DNA of 64,000 nucleotides from Acidobacteriota bacterium (GCA_003223115.1 QHXW01000367.1:1-64000); one strand, 5' to 3'. Counted from the stretch's first letter, positions 36,501 to 44,020 are shown. Translations and numbers: made by a program. Notes: generated by a model not told the origin, from the sequence alone.

Positions 36501-36910
36501 AACGTATTCTGCAACTGGGCCGTGGACGTGTCGATAATCGCGCCCGCCTCCTCAACCTCCACCACCGTGCTCACGGTGCCCACCTGCAATGTGAGGTTTA
36601 CGGCGCTGGTGTGGTTTAGCTCCATGCTGACGTCTGCCTTGGTGGCCGTCGCCATGCCTGGAGCCGCGGCCGTAATGTTGTATCGGCCCACGGGCACGTT
36701 GTTAATACGATATTCGCCGCCGGAGCCGGTCGTCGTGGTGTATTTCACTCCGGTCTCTTTGTTGATTGCGGTGATGGTCGCATTGGGGACGGCGGCTCCG
36801 CTAGCGTCCGCTACATTTCCTACCAGGACGCTATCCAGTGCCTGTCCAAACAGAACGGCGCTTAAACCGGTCAACGCCGCTATTGCCACCCAAATAGTGC
36901 TTTTGCGCAT
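33539..36910 (-). CDS. Oar-like TonB-dependent receptor 1
   Basis: A 1123-residue outer-membrane receptor of the type abundant in Acidobacteriota. The signal peptide (residues 1-23) is followed by a carboxypeptidase-regulatory-like beta-sandwich (about 28-115: GNVADASGAAVPNATITAIN, GGEYRINNVPVGRYNITA). The plug carries ENNSFNIDGVDNDDRYG and a GGASGGVFNVIMKSG motif (about 195-245). A long barrel follows and ends in aromatic VQLVGRFTF, as outer-membrane proteins do. It probably imports or senses large oligomers or polysaccharides with TonB-ExbBD; no such genes are nearby. A 15-bp palindrome lies in the upstream region (37054-37068). No lesion is seen. Confidence 0.92.
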   Translation of the reverse strand: MRKSTIWVAIAALTGLSAVLFGQALDSVLVGNVADASGAAVPNATITAINKETGVKYTTTTGSGGEYRINNVPVGRYNITAAAPGMATATKADVSMELNHTSAVNLTLQVGTVSTVVEVEEAGAIIDTSTAQLQNTFDSKTAVDVPLAGISRTLGTSGIYNLSLTGAGVATSGGIGQGTGPSVSGQRPENNSFNIDGVDNDDRYGTGPAMVISNEAISQFNLMQNQFSAEFGGASGGVFNVIMKSGNNNLHGSIYEYFQNRKLNAMDASNVRAQQTSLPRFDSNRFGATVGGPIIKNKLFYFGNYEYNPIGQSAQPGQTVCAPTADSLSILSGMSGLSSTSLEIFKKYVPVAASASPDCASSNTTDKKPTTVNGVSIPTGALSFASPNFNNAYNGVVSIDWNISDKDQVRGRYIYSNSTGIDFQAALPVFFQPSPAVANAGSISEFHNFSPTMQNELRISFRRYNASTGSGSFAFPGLDSFPNLTFDDLGLQIGPDPNSPFGEVANNLQAQENLTKTWGRHTLKAGYSFSDVILLGTFVQRARGDYDYANLEQYLLDFSPTGGNLSGVAGERSVGANNGVPFGFLQHTAFVNDDFRIRPNLTLNLGLRYEYVTMPVGSRAQQYSSVADVPGVINFNRPHFSPNDWSPRIGFAYSPGKNGIWSIRGGFSRTYNLTYINLNQNASPPYYQTTRDVDPSVSTPDFLKGGGLTATLPSGTPSVEDARAAVASYTWSDQRPYALTGSLGVQRVFGKDYTVEARYVYTKGVHLWNQTRLNIVPRVTPNEFIPTFLSAPDASVLAGLTTTLGQIKAKSNNYLAQYFPNAIVGYHPWGNSRYNGLQLQLNKRYSKNLSYIVAYTWSHNFDDSTATNFSTILSPRRAQDFQNLRAEWASSALDRRHRFTFTPIYDFKPFQNGNWMMKNIVGNWNISGTYTFQSPEFATVQSGVDSNLNGDALDRAIINPAGAANIGSGVTAYSSTGQVIAKDSPYCLGFPTLTKCQNTTVAYVANNSGARYIVAGLGARSTGGRNTFPLGHTNNFDVALTKRINITERFRFDIGAQAFNLFNHAQFVGGWLNDVTPYGTNSISRSFLVPSSSDFGAYDQGTHNVGFFPSNARTVQLVGRFTF

Positions 36911-37053
36911 AATGCTCCCGTCGAAGTTGTCGTCGAGATCAGTTCCACTTGAAGGTTCGACAAAGTTGCAGGTCTAAAAACCCTCTTTAGAAAGAACACA
37001 CTCGTGTCCCAAGACTGGAACTGTTTGCAAGAGCACTACCAAAGGCTAATACA

Positions 37054-37068
37054 ACGGTAACTTACCGT
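37054..37068. promoter_or_regulatory. Perfect 15-bp palindrome, possible operator
   Basis: ACGGTAA-C-TTACCGT, seven-base arms around a central C, lies about 145 bases upstream of the TonB receptor start. It is a candidate binding site for a dimeric regulator. Confidence 0.5.
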
Positions 37069-37180
37069 AAACTCAGAGTGTTAGAGCCATATGTGCGGAA
37101 TCGGGAATCCACTTCCTGAAATTATGCTTTCCTCTCTGTTCGTGTAAGTGATTGAGAAGATTGCGTCTTAAATAAAATGT

Positions 37181-37262
37181 CAGATTAGCGGACACTTCCA
37201 ACTTTTGTAGTCTCACCCACGTAAGCGTGGTTGCGCAGCAGCGGGTAGTGTCCTAAATCCTG
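37181..37262. repeat. Small MITE-like inverted-repeat element
   Basis: The left end CAGATTAGCGGACACT and the inverse of the right end CAGGATTTAGGACACT match at 11 of 16 positions, with a perfect 7-base GGACACT core. The interior has a hairpin CCACG-TAAG-CGTGG (37217-37230). No coding capacity and no clear target duplication. Confidence 0.35.
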
Positions 37263-37277
37263 GCTGATTGCCTGGTT

Positions 37278-37300
37278 TACTGCCCACTTTTAGGGCAGTA
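37278..37300. terminator. Hairpin downstream of the oxidoreductase gene
   Basis: TACTGCCC and GGGCAGTA (8-bp arms, 7-base loop) lie 11 bases beyond the stop of the minus-strand oxidoreductase gene. There is no T run, so the assignment is tentative. Confidence 0.5.
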
Positions 37301-37310
37301 CCCAGCAGCG

Positions 37311-38615
37311 CTACGAACGAATGTCGTCGCGGCTGAAGTCCCACTCGGTCGTGCGCTTCTCGCGAGCTGAGAGATTAATCAGATGCGCGCACGCGGCGGC
37401 GTGGTGACCGGCGGCGGCGTCTTCCACATACGGTTTGCGTGAGCGGATGGAGTCAAAGAAATGGCCAAAGTGCGGGATGGTCGAATCCTGGTGGCTTTCG
37501 TCTTTGAAGTGTTCCGGCTCTGGTTTCTTGTAGTTCTTCTCCGGCTCGACTTCGGTAGCGATCACCTTCGGGTCCCTGTAATACGCCTCTTCGAGCGCCT
37601 TGGGCCAGCTCTCGACGATCCAGTTGTTGTTCTCAACCGGCTTCTCGGGATAGAAGGTCACCCCGTCATCGATGGTCAAAGTTCCTTCGGTGCCGAGGAT
37701 CTGAAATCCCGATTCAGACGCGAACTGATTGTTGAAACTTGAACTCAGCGTGACGGTGAAACCCTCGGGGTACTCGAGAATCGCATTCAGCGTATCGGGA
37801 ACATCGCGAGATTCTTTCCAGCGGTAAAGCTCGCCCATGGCCATGGCGCGCGCGGGCACTTTGGCGTCCATTAAATAATGGATGGTGGTGCACAGGTGGA
37901 CGAACAAGTCGGTCGCGATGCCGCCTGAATAATCCGAATAACAACGCCAGCGGAAAAAGCGCTCCAGGCTGAAGGGCCTCTTGGGCGCGGGGCCGAGGAA
38001 CATTTCCCAATTGACGGTTTTCGGTGAGGCATCTGGTGGAATGGGATAAATCCACGCGCCTCCGGCCGTGTTGCGGTTATAGGCGGCGCGGATCATGGTG
38101 ATCTGCCCCAACTTCCCGGAGCGGATCAGGTCCCGGGCTTTTTGCTCGGTAACCGAGCTGACGCCCTGGCTTCCGACCTGCACGATGCGTTCGGTCTTGC
38201 GGGCAGCCTCGATGATTTCGACGCCCTCAGAGGAGCGATAAGTCAGCGGCTTTTCGGAGTACACGTCCTTGCCCGCGCGCAACGCCTCGAGGATGACCTG
38301 CTTGTGCCAATGGTCGGGAGTGGCCACCACCACCGCGTCGATGGATTTATCGGCCAGCAGATCGTGATGCGTGCGATATTGTTTGGCACGTCCATTGGTG
38401 CGGTCGATGGCACGCTCCACGCGGCCGGTGTACGCATCCACGACGCCGACTATTTCGGTATTGGGATTGGCCATCACGGCTTGCATCAGCTCATGGCCAC
38501 GTGCTCCGGTTCCAATGTGTCCCACGGTAACGCGGTCATTGGGGGCGGCCTTCGCCAACTGTCCGGCGGCCAGCGCCGCGCCGGCTTCCAGGAAACTGCG
38601 ACGATCGAGACTCAT
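37311..38615 (-). CDS. Tat-exported Gfo/Idh/MocA-family oxidoreductase
   Basis: A 434-residue protein from the ATG at 38615 (another four codons upstream). MSLDRRSFLEAGAALAAG is a twin-arginine signal of the kind common in this family in Acidobacteriota and Planctomycetota. The Rossmann domain has VGHIGTGARGHELMQ (dinucleotide binding), IVGVVDAYTGRV, AVVVATPDHWHKQV and EKPLTY with the catalytic-site Lys. The C-terminal alpha/beta domain starts near residue 165. It probably oxidises or isomerises a sugar or inositol derivative with tightly bound NAD(P). It lies 12 bases downstream of the amidase gene and near a TIM-barrel sugar isomerase, suggesting a carbohydrate-catabolism unit. Confidence 0.9.
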   Translation of the reverse strand: MSLDRRSFLEAGAALAAGQLAKAAPNDRVTVGHIGTGARGHELMQAVMANPNTEIVGVVDAYTGRVERAIDRTNGRAKQYRTHHDLLADKSIDAVVVATPDHWHKQVILEALRAGKDVYSEKPLTYRSSEGVEIIEAARKTERIVQVGSQGVSSVTEQKARDLIRSGKLGQITMIRAAYNRNTAGGAWIYPIPPDASPKTVNWEMFLGPAPKRPFSLERFFRWRCYSDYSGGIATDLFVHLCTTIHYLMDAKVPARAMAMGELYRWKESRDVPDTLNAILEYPEGFTVTLSSSFNNQFASESGFQILGTEGTLTIDDGVTFYPEKPVENNNWIVESWPKALEEAYYRDPKVIATEVEPEKNYKKPEPEHFKDESHQDSTIPHFGHFFDSIRSRKPYVEDAAAGHHAAACAHLINLSAREKRTTEWDFSRDDIRS

Positions 38616-38627
38616 ACGGTTGATCAA

Positions 38628-40016
38628 TTATACGATCTTCGGCGCGTGCTGATGAAATTCGGTGGCGTCCTCGAGCGCCGCCGCCACGCGTAGGATGAGC
38701 GCTTCGTCAAACGGCCGACCAATGATTTGCAAGCTGACCGGTAAACCGCGGCGATCGAAACCGCAAGGCATCGAGAGCGCCGGCAACCCCAGCACGTTAA
38801 TCCCACGCACCAGCCGCGTCGTCGCCAGACGCGCATCCTCGGTGACGCTGCCGATTTGCACGGTCTTTTCTACAATGCGCGGCGCAGGAATGGGCGTAGT
38901 GGGTGTAAACAGGCAATCCGCACGCTTCCACAGTTGCGCGAACTCCCGTTGAAGCATTCGGCGTAGCCGCTGCGCGTTCACATAGTCGGTGGCCGGAAGG
39001 AGACGGCCCTGATCGAGCAGAGCCAATACATCGGCGCCGAACTGGCCGCGATTGTGAATGTACTTTTCCATCAAGGCCGACGCTTCAGCCAGCAATATCA
39101 CCCGGCCCACTGCATTCAACGCTTCGATGTCGGGCACGCGCACCGGGATGATGCGTGCACCTAGCGATTCGGCTGTTGCCGCCATTTTGCGTACCGCGAC
39201 ATCGACATCGGCATCGAGGCGTTCCAAATAAAAATTCTGGGGAAGTCCGATGCGCACTTCGCGGATGGAGCACCCGGTCTCTGGCACATAGTCGCCAACA
39301 GGCTCCCGGGAGGAAGTGTCATCGCGTGGATCGCAGCCGGCAATGGCTTCGAGCACCACGGCGGCATCGCGCGCCGACCTGGTAAGCGGCCCCATGTGAT
39401 CCAGGCTGAAATCGAGCGGCATCACACCGTAGCGGCTGACGCGGCCCGAGGTCGGCTTCAAGCCGACAGTCCCGCAAAATGAGGCGGGAATACGGATGGA
39501 ACCGCCGGTGTCGCTGCCCATAGCCATGAACACCATGCCCGCAGATACCGCCACACCGGAGCCGCCGCTCGAGCCGCCCGGAATTCGTTCGAGATCCCAG
39601 GGATTGCGAATGGTTCCGAAGTGCGGATTGTTGGACGTAATCCCGTACGCCAGCTCGTGCATGCCGGCCTTGCCTACCAACACCGCTCCCGCCGCCGCCA
39701 GTTTCTCGACGACAGCCGCGTCACGTTTCGGCACATGATGCATGAAAATGACTGAGCCGCACGTAGTGCGCACGCCCGAAGTTTCGAAAACATCCTTCAC
39801 GGCGACCGGGATGCCGTGCAACGGTCCGCGATCGTGGCCCCGCGCGAGTTCTTCGTCGGCCGCTTTGGCCTGTGCGCGGGCGCGCACTTCCAGGACGGTG
39901 ATAAAGGCGTTCAGCCGGTCATTGCCTTTCTGGATACTGACGAGCGATTGCTCGACCAGTTCAGCGGAGGAGACTTCGCCATCGCGTAGTTTGCGCGCCG
40001 CCTCGAGAATCGTCAC
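38628..40016 (-). CDS. Amidase-signature enzyme (GatA/AtzE-like)
   Basis: A 462-residue amidase. The Ser-cisSer-Lys triad is visible in its usual order: VAVKDVF with the catalytic Lys (about residue 72), then GGSSGGSGVAVSAGM with both serines (about 146-160), then GSDTGGSIRIPASFCG with the acyl-serine loop. The C-terminal half is typical. It starts with GTG at 40016, whose GTGA overlaps the stop of a 59-residue upstream gene that resembles GatC or AtzG, small partners of such amidases. The substrate could be an amide, a biuret-like compound or glutaminyl-tRNA; with no gatB nearby, a catabolic amidase is more likely. Confidence 0.88.
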   Translation of the reverse strand: MTILEAARKLRDGEVSSAELVEQSLVSIQKGNDRLNAFITVLEVRARAQAKAADEELARGHDRGPLHGIPVAVKDVFETSGVRTTCGSVIFMHHVPKRDAAVVEKLAAAGAVLVGKAGMHELAYGITSNNPHFGTIRNPWDLERIPGGSSGGSGVAVSAGMVFMAMGSDTGGSIRIPASFCGTVGLKPTSGRVSRYGVMPLDFSLDHMGPLTRSARDAAVVLEAIAGCDPRDDTSSREPVGDYVPETGCSIREVRIGLPQNFYLERLDADVDVAVRKMAATAESLGARIIPVRVPDIEALNAVGRVILLAEASALMEKYIHNRGQFGADVLALLDQGRLLPATDYVNAQRLRRMLQREFAQLWKRADCLFTPTTPIPAPRIVEKTVQIGSVTEDARLATTRLVRGINVLGLPALSMPCGFDRRGLPVSLQIIGRPFDEALILRVAAALEDATEFHQHAPKIV

Positions 40017-40192
40017 TCGGAGGGCTCCGGCTGAATGCTGAACGTGATGGCCGGTTCGACGTCGTCGGGAATTTGCTTGGTGAGTGGGCGGAATCTTGTT
40101 TCGAGCTCATCGAGCGCGGGCGCGACGCGTTCGAGGTCAGCTTCGGGAATTTGCAGATTCTGGCCGTCAGCGATCTTTTTCCAGTTCTTCAT
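40013..40192 (-). CDS. Small GatC/AtzG-like amidase partner
   Basis: A 59-residue protein from the ATG at 40192, too short for usual ORF cut-offs. MKNWKKIADGQNLQIPEADL, ERVAPALDELETRFRPLTKQ and IPDDVEPAITFSIQ follow the pattern of the small amidase subunits GatC and AtzG: a helical N terminus, a conserved Leu-rich helix and a C-terminal extended part with Val-Glu-Pro. Its TGA (40015-40013) overlaps the amidase's GTG start, so translation is coupled. It probably stabilises the amidase as a heterodimer or heterotetramer. No clear ribosome-binding site precedes the start. Confidence 0.72.
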   Translation of the reverse strand: MKNWKKIADGQNLQIPEADLERVAPALDELETRFRPLTKQIPDDVEPAITFSIQPEPSE

Positions 40193-40249
40193 GGGAGTGG
40201 GAGAGGTCTATTCTACTCGAATCTTATCTGATTGTGCTTGGACCGTCTG

Positions 40250-41126
40250 TCAAGGATTCCCCTGTGGCCGCCTTGCGACATTTCCGGATTTCTCGTGCCC
40301 CCGTTCCGCGCCTGCCAGCACCAGCATGGCGGCGAGAAAGCTGAACAGCACGATTGTCACGGAAATGTAAAACGGGCCATACTCGCGCCGCAGCTTGGCT
40401 TCGAGCCAGGGCCATACCAGCAGATTGACGTATTTCAGCAGCTCCCTCGCCAGCCCCACCAGAATCGCGACTGGTGCGACGCGCAACGGGCGTATTCTGC
40501 GATTGGGGAGCAGCCAGTACACCAGAAACAGCGTCAGAATCGATATCGGTATGGCCGCAAACTTGAAGAAGGCCAGGCTGATCCAGAGCGGTACGCTGCG
40601 GCTGAACCCCAGCATGCTCCCCAGATACTGCCAGATACTGTTGCTTGAGCGCGGTCAACAAAAATGACAATGGCGCCAGTCCTCCGCATATGAAAATCAG
40701 ACCCAGGCTCAGCAATTGATTTTTCAAATAGCTGCGCTTGGTGGCTACGCCCCAAACGCGATTCAGTGCGACTTCGAGCGGCTCGAAAATTCCATTGGCG
40801 GTGATGAGCAGCAGAGCGCGCGATGTGATCTGCATGGGCCCGCGCGATTCCACCACGGCAACCAGGTTGCGCTTGATGAAATTCTGTTCGCCCGGAAAGT
40901 AATCCGCGAGTGCGATGAAGATGGCGTTCACGGCCGCAGACCAGCGAAAGCCGTAGCGGCACGGCGAGATCATCACGATGAGGAACGGAAAAAACGAGAG
41001 CAGGACACTGGCCGCCATGGCGAGCGCATGCACATGCACTTCGGTTTGCATGAAATAGCGAAGTGTCGGCTTGCAGCGCCCCACGAAGCCGGGCCGGCGC
41101 GGCTCAAGATCAGCGTCCAGAATCAT
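40250..41126 (-). pseudogene. YihY/BrkB-family membrane protein broken by a 10-bp duplication
   Basis: The protein belongs to the YihY/BrkB (UPF0761) family of inner-membrane proteins. From the ATG at 41126, VHALAMAASVLLSFFPFLIV, YFPGEQNFIKRNLVAVVESR, ALLLITANGIFEPLEVALNR and LLSLGLIFICGGLAPLSFLL are normal family sequence. At 40621-40640 CCAGATACTG occurs twice. The first copy leads into an unrelated frame, while the family sequence (MLGFSRSVPLWISLAFFKFA, LLKYVNLLVWPWLEAKLRRE, ISVTIVLFSFLAAMLVLAGA) continues in another frame to 40250. Removing one copy joins the frames as QQYLGSMLGFSRS and gives 288 residues. The lesion looks recent because no other damage is seen. A GTG start at 41177 touching the preceding gene is possible. 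Confidence 0.9.
40621..40640 (+). repeat. Perfect 10-bp tandem duplication causing a frameshift
   Basis: CCAGATACTG occurs twice in direct contact. It is the only lesion in the YihY/BrkB gene, and deletion of one copy restores the frame. Confidence 0.95.
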
Positions 41127-41176
41127 GGTTCGCGGTGTTCCTGTTGCTGTGCGCTGTCCGCAAAACCGCCGGGACA

Positions 41177-42094
41177 CTACGCGACCTTGATTCCCAGGGT
41201 GTTCTCGAGGTACTCGCGGCTGATGCGCGCGCTTTCTTTGGGGGCCCGGTTAGGCGAGGAGTCCAGCTCCACCGTCAGCCATCCGTACCAGCCGATTTGA
41301 TCCAGGTGCGCTTTGATCGCCGGGAAGTCCACGCCGCCATGGCCCAGCGGGAAAAAGATCGGATCCTTCATCGGATCGTTACGCTCGACGCGTTTTCTTG
41401 CCCCTCCGCGGGTCTCGGGCTTCGTGTCTTTGAGATGAAATTCGATGATGCGATGTCCCAGCGTGCGCGTCAGCTCCACTGGATCGATTCCGGCCATGGT
41501 GATGTGACCGGTATCCAGCACGAACCAGACGTGCCGCGGATCCGTCGCGCCCAAGATCGTGTGGATCTCATGCAGGTTTTCGAATTGCGTCCACATGTGC
41601 GCGTGCACGCCGAACTTCAAACCTTCCGCGCTGATTCTACGTCCGAGCAGATTAAACACCACGGCCATGTTCTTCAAATCCTGATCGGTGGTTCCGCCGT
41701 GGCGGCGCGGCCCGGTGTTGATCTTGAGGTGATCGCAGCCCAGGCGCTTGATGAAGCGGACCAGGTGCAGGTGTTCTTCGAGAATTTTCTCGTGCCGCGC
41801 TGAGTCCTCGAAATGCATTTCCATGCGCCCGCCGTTTGACACGGTATCGAATTTCACGCCAATGGCGTCCGTTTTCTTCAGCAGCTCTTCGGGCTGATCG
41901 AGGTACGGACCGAAATAATCGATGAAGGATTCGACATTGCGGTAACCCACTTCGTGCGCTTCACGGAATGAGAGGAAAACATCTTTCTCCCAACCGCCGC
42001 GGGTGTTGGTGGTGATGCCGACACGGTAAGCCGCTGAGGATTCCGCCGCCAGTGTGGCTGTTGCGCCTGCAATGAATGCGCGCCGGGTGAGCAT
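41177..42094 (-). CDS. Sugar phosphate isomerase/epimerase-like TIM barrel
   Basis: A 305-residue protein with an N-terminal Tat-like signal (MLTRRAFIAGATATLA) and an AP-endonuclease-2-type TIM barrel: YRVGITTNTRGG, FREAHEVGYRNVESF, FDTVSNGGRMEMHFED, LGCDHLKINTGPR, FGVHAHMW, VWFVLDTGHITMAG, IEFHLKDTKPE, and WYGWLTVELDSS. His, Asp and Glu residues at the strand ends (HAH, DTGH, HLKD, VELD) would bind the metal. It probably isomerises or dehydrates a sugar or inositol derivative and fits with the Gfo/Idh/MocA gene. It is 10 bases downstream of the amidohydrolase gene and probably in the same transcript. Confidence 0.88.
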   Translation of the reverse strand: MLTRRAFIAGATATLAAESSAAYRVGITTNTRGGWEKDVFLSFREAHEVGYRNVESFIDYFGPYLDQPEELLKKTDAIGVKFDTVSNGGRMEMHFEDSARHEKILEEHLHLVRFIKRLGCDHLKINTGPRRHGGTTDQDLKNMAVVFNLLGRRISAEGLKFGVHAHMWTQFENLHEIHTILGATDPRHVWFVLDTGHITMAGIDPVELTRTLGHRIIEFHLKDTKPETRGGARKRVERNDPMKDPIFFPLGHGGVDFPAIKAHLDQIGWYGWLTVELDSSPNRAPKESARISREYLENTLGIKVA

Positions 42095-42104
42095 GAAAAT
42101 ACCG

Positions 42105-43439
42105 CTAAATCTTATTTCCCGCGATCACGACCATATGGATCGAGCGCGTGTTGCGAATGTTCTCGAGCGGGCTCTTATCGAGCACAATGAGATCTGCCCA
42201 TTTGCCGCGCTCGAGCGTGCCCAGATCCTTCGCGCCCAGAAATTCGGCGGCGTTGTGCGTGGCGTCCGTGAGCACCTGCATGGGCTTGAGCCCGGCCTGG
42301 ACCATCAATTCCATCTCCCACTGCTCGAAATAACCTGGGAAACGCACCGGCGGACCGCTGTCGGTACCGAACCCGATTTTGACGCCGGCATCGGAGAGTG
42401 TTTTCAAATTGTGCATCGCCATTTTCAGGAACTGTGGGTATTTCGAGTAATCAGGATCGGAAGCGATCTTATGCTGGTATTCGGGGCTTTTCAATATAGC
42501 CAGAACCGTGGGTGAAACACCGCGCGTGAAAAAAGGATCGGTGAGCAATGCACCCGGCTGGGCGAAGATAAACGTGGATTCCTCGCGCGTGAGCGTGGCC
42601 GCGGCCTGCCAGGCGCCATGTTTTTTCATGGATGCGATCAGCGCGTCATCGACCGGTTGATCGCGAACGCTGTGGGCCAAGCCGTCGAGATCCGCGTCCA
42701 CCAGGGCTTTGGCATCGGCCAGATAGAACACGTGCGCGGCGACTTTGATTCCGTGCTTGTGCGCATCGGCGATGATGGCCTTGGACAGTTCCAACGGAAT
42801 TTTTTTATCGCGGCCCAGATGATCGTCCACCCAGATCTTCACGGCGTCGACTTTTTTGCCGGCCAGTTGCGCGACGTCGTTTTGCACATCGGCGGGGCTT
42901 GAGACTTCAAACGGCATGCCCTTCATGCCGGGAGCTGTAGTAGGGTATCCGTCAATGCCGGTGAACCCCCGGCCCGCCGTGAATATGCGCGTTTCGTGCG
43001 GGCGGCCGGCGCGCTGTTCGGCGCGCATCTCGAACACCAGGTCCTGGTCAGTGCCCAAACTCAGGACCGAAGTCACGCCATAGGACGCGTACAACTTGAG
43101 CTGCTTCTCGACGTTCTCGCGCGTGAAGTTCTTCGGATCCTGCGCCAGACCGACGGTGTTTCCCAGATGCCCGTGAAGATTAATGATGCCGGGCATAACG
43201 TACTTGCCAGCCAGATGTGTGACCTGGGCCCCGGCGGGGACCTTCAACTGCGACTTCGGCCCCAGCCAGTCGATGCGGCCGTCGACAATGATGATGGCGG
43301 CGTTCCCCACCGGTGCGCGGCCCGTGCCATCGATGAGCGTAAAGCCATCGAGCACCATAGTTTCAGCCCGGGACACGCCCGGCGATAGGTGCGCCAAGAC
43401 TACAAGAATTGCGGGGGCTACGGCATGAGAGATGCGCAT
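42105..43439 (-). CDS. Exported amidohydrolase-family metalloenzyme
   Basis: A 444-residue member of the imidazolonepropionase-like amidohydrolases. A signal segment (VAPAILVVLAHLSPGVSRA) precedes the typical start GFTLIDGTGRAPVGNAAIII. The metal site is seen as GIINLHGHLG (HxH), AVKIWVDDH (possible bridging Lys), KVAAHVFYL (His), and GFGTDSGPPV (Asp). KWADLIVLDKSPLENIRNTR is the conserved C-terminal composite-domain strand. It hydrolyses a cyclic amide, dipeptide or similar compound in the periplasm; the substrate is unknown. It appears to be first in a leftward unit with the TIM-barrel gene. Confidence 0.9.
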   Translation of the reverse strand: MRISHAVAPAILVVLAHLSPGVSRAETMVLDGFTLIDGTGRAPVGNAAIIIVDGRIDWLGPKSQLKVPAGAQVTHLAGKYVMPGIINLHGHLGNTVGLAQDPKNFTRENVEKQLKLYASYGVTSVLSLGTDQDLVFEMRAEQRAGRPHETRIFTAGRGFTGIDGYPTTAPGMKGMPFEVSSPADVQNDVAQLAGKKVDAVKIWVDDHLGRDKKIPLELSKAIIADAHKHGIKVAAHVFYLADAKALVDADLDGLAHSVRDQPVDDALIASMKKHGAWQAAATLTREESTFIFAQPGALLTDPFFTRGVSPTVLAILKSPEYQHKIASDPDYSKYPQFLKMAMHNLKTLSDAGVKIGFGTDSGPPVRFPGYFEQWEMELMVQAGLKPMQVLTDATHNAAEFLGAKDLGTLERGKWADLIVLDKSPLENIRNTRSIHMVVIAGNKI

Positions 43440-43476
43440 GGTGTCGGGGATTGTAGCACAGCGGTCGGGCCGCGGT

Positions 43477-43506
43477 TTGACCCCTGGCGCGAGCGTCTCT
43501 TATACT
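43477..43506 (+). promoter_or_regulatory. Sigma-70-type promoter for secG
   Basis: TTGACC (43477-43482) and TATACT (43501-43506) are separated by 18 bases. Transcription would start near 43513, five bases before the secG ATG, so the message would be almost leaderless. No Shine-Dalgarno sequence is seen before the ATG, which fits. Confidence 0.6.
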
Positions 43507-43517
43507 TAAAATTCAGC

Positions 43518-43919
43518 ATGTATATTTTGATCACCCTCATTCACATTGTGGTCTGCCTTTTCCTGATCATCGTGATCCTGCTGCAAAGCGGGAAGGCGGC
43601 AGATCTGGCGGGAGCGTTCGGCGGCATGGGATCGCAGACGGCCTTCGGGCCGCGCGGTTCAGCCACGCTGCTCTCGAAAGCCACCACGATTTCGGCGATC
43701 CTGTTCATGTGCACCTCGCTGGCGCTTTCGATTCTGGCTACCCGTAGCGCGTCCACAAGCGGCACGGTGCTGGAACGCAAGACGCCCACGAAACAAAGCC
43801 TGCCCGCGGGAGCGAACCCGTCCACAACCGGCGCACCCCCCATCAGAGTGACGCCGAGTCTGCCTGGCGGCAAACCGGCGGCCGCGCCGCAACAGACCCC
43901 GGCGCCGGCCAAGAAGTAA
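43518..43919 (+). CDS. secG: Preprotein translocase subunit SecG
   Basis: A 133-residue protein. I start it at the ATG at 43518, the only start directly before the first helix. Two membrane helices (YILITLIHIVVCLFLIIVIL and TTISAILFMCTSLALSIL) flank the conserved cytoplasmic loop with LLQSGKAADL, AGAFGG and ...TAFGPRGSATLLSK. This is the SecG signature. A Pro/Ala/Lys-rich C-terminal tail of about 50 residues is common in this phylum. SecG joins SecYE in protein export across the inner membrane. tRNA-Leu lies 14 bases downstream and may be co-transcribed, as is frequent. Confidence 0.95.
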   Translation: MYILITLIHIVVCLFLIIVILLQSGKAADLAGAFGGMGSQTAFGPRGSATLLSKATTISAILFMCTSLALSILATRSASTSGTVLERKTPTKQSLPAGANPSTTGAPPIRVTPSLPGGKPAAAPQQTPAPAKK

Positions 43920-43933
43920 GGTTCAACGAGTTT

Positions 43934-44020
43934 GCGGAGGTGGCGAAATTGGCAGACGCACAGCCTTGAGGTGGCTGCGCCCGCAAGGGCATGGGGGTTC
44001 AAGTCCCCCTCTCCGCACCA
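43934..44020 (+). tRNA. tRNA-Leu (anticodon GAG)
   Basis: An 87-base class II tRNA with encoded CCA. The acceptor stem is GCGGAGG with TCTCCGC, the anticodon stem CAGCC/GGCTG, and the loop TTGAGGT gives anticodon GAG (43968-43970). A long variable arm (GCCCGCAAGGGC) and a T arm with GGTTCAAGTCC are present. It reads CUC and CUU codons. Confidence 0.97.

Larger units (their letters stand above)
36911..37310. other. 400-bp control region upstream of TonB receptor 1
   Basis: No gene is supported. It is more AT-rich than its surroundings and contains a 15-bp palindrome (37054-37068), a small inverted-repeat element (37181-37262) and a hairpin (37278-37300). The receptor promoter should lie here. 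Confidence 0.6.

Noticed and set aside
38628-40016. gatA of the glutamyl-tRNA amidotransferase
   Set aside because: No gatB nearby and the small partner is shorter than GatC; a catabolic amidase is more likely.
43934-44020. tRNA-Leu as an active integration site
   Set aside because: No integrase and no second copy of the tRNA 3' end seen within the window.
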